Notes under the pieces: model-generated | What the model was told of the DNA's origin: nothing | Database searches by the model: none | Seen by the model: only the letters and a program-made list of their open reading frames with translations | Origin: Rhodobacterales bacterium UBA5972 | GTDB lineage: Bacteria > Pseudomonadota > Alphaproteobacteria > Rhodobacterales > Rhodobacteraceae | Assembly: GCA_002430125.1 (NCBI GenBank) | Contig: DJBQ01000191.1 | Coordinates: 1 to 24,382, forward strand | DNA length: 24,382 nucleotides | Direction of reading: 5' to 3' | Position numbers and translations under genes: made by a program | Part shown: one piece after another, positions 24,294-24,382 of the stretch | Layout: each line of letters begins with the position of its first letter | Position numbering within the stretch: the stretch's first letter is position 1

Positions 24294-24382
24294 CGACGTT
24301 TTATCACGCCGATCGCGTTCAGGGCTGTCTCAAGCTCTGAACGCCCTTTGTCGTGGTCAGTAAGACTGGCTTTTATTGCATC
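24290..24382 (-). CDS. C-terminal end of a convergent gene (partial)
   Basis: Reading the minus strand from the window edge gives 30 sense codons and then TAG at 24292-24290. This stop shares bases with the TAG that ends the acyl-CoA ligase gene. The residues form a plausible charged helix (LTDHDKGRSELETALNAIG) and a basic end (VIKRR). I do not recognise the family. The open frame is short enough to be chance, but the residue composition and the tight convergent layout favour a real gene. The hairpin-like sequence at 24319-24344 would lie within it. Confidence 0.45.
   Translation of the reverse strand, partial: DAIKASLTDHDKGRSELETALNAIGVIKRR

Noticed and set aside
24319..24344. Hairpin GTTCAGGGCT/AGCTCTGAAC as a terminator for the acyl-CoA ligase gene
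   Set aside because: The stem is ten bases with a wobble, but no T-run follows and it appears to lie inside the coding end of a minus-strand gene.
1..24382. Mobile elements, CRISPR arrays, tRNA or rRNA genes, toxin-antitoxin or defence systems
   Set aside because: No transposase motifs, long terminal repeats, regular spaced repeats or tRNA-like cloverleaves were seen; all substantial coding regions belong to core metabolism, envelope, replication or translation, or to conserved unknowns.

Overview
The window is a stretch of chromosomal housekeeping DNA from a Gram-negative alphaproteobacterium, most likely of the Rhodobacterales (Roseobacter-like) group. The reasons are: lipid A genes with LpxI in place of LpxH, a DUF4167 protein (an alphaproteobacterial family), a TIGR02281-type membrane aspartic protease, and the order lptF-lptG-lptD-surA-pdxA-rsmA facing pepA-holC. 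GC content looks moderate by eye. I see no insertion sequences, phage genes, CRISPR arrays, tRNAs or rRNAs. Genes are packed tightly and no gene-free stretch reaches 300 bases; the longest is the 229 bases between prmC and the DUF4167 gene.

Layout. (1) 1-3356, plus strand: fabZ-lpxA-lpxI-lpxB, the early lipid A pathway together with the fatty-acid dehydratase that shares its substrate pool. (2) 3391-3861, minus strand: a YbaK-type tRNA-editing protein, divergent from (3) glnE, the glutamine synthetase adenylyltransferase. (4) 6820-9060, plus strand: a 92-residue protein of unknown function, then prfA and prmC, a release factor and the enzyme that methylates it, overlapping by 4 bases. (5) 9290-9931, plus strand: a DUF4167 protein with Asn/Gln repeats, behind the longest leader in the window. 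(6) 17388 down to 9959, minus strand: lptF-lptG-lptD-surA-pdxA-rsmA, a six-gene unit for LPS export and outer-membrane protein folding plus vitamin B6 synthesis and 16S rRNA dimethylation. Most junctions overlap as ATGA or TGATG. (7) 17529-19465, plus strand: pepA-holC. (8) 21925 down to 19470, minus strand: an ABC-F ATPase coupled to the membrane aspartic protease. (9) 22073-22495: ndk, closed by a strong intrinsic terminator. (10) 22596-24293: a FadD-like acyl-CoA ligase, meeting a probable gene end on the minus strand at the right edge.

Functionally, blocks 1 and 6 belong together: one makes the lipid A core, the other carries LPS to the surface and folds outer-membrane proteins. Blocks 2, 4 and 8, with rsmA in block 6, concern translation fidelity, termination and ribosome function.

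I found no convincing undescribed system. The most useful leads are small: a likely acyl-chain ruler substitution in LpxA, a three-cysteine LptD, the Asn/Gln-rich DUF4167 protein with its long leader, the uncharacterised 92-residue protein with an Arg/Gly tail, and the ABC-F/protease pair.
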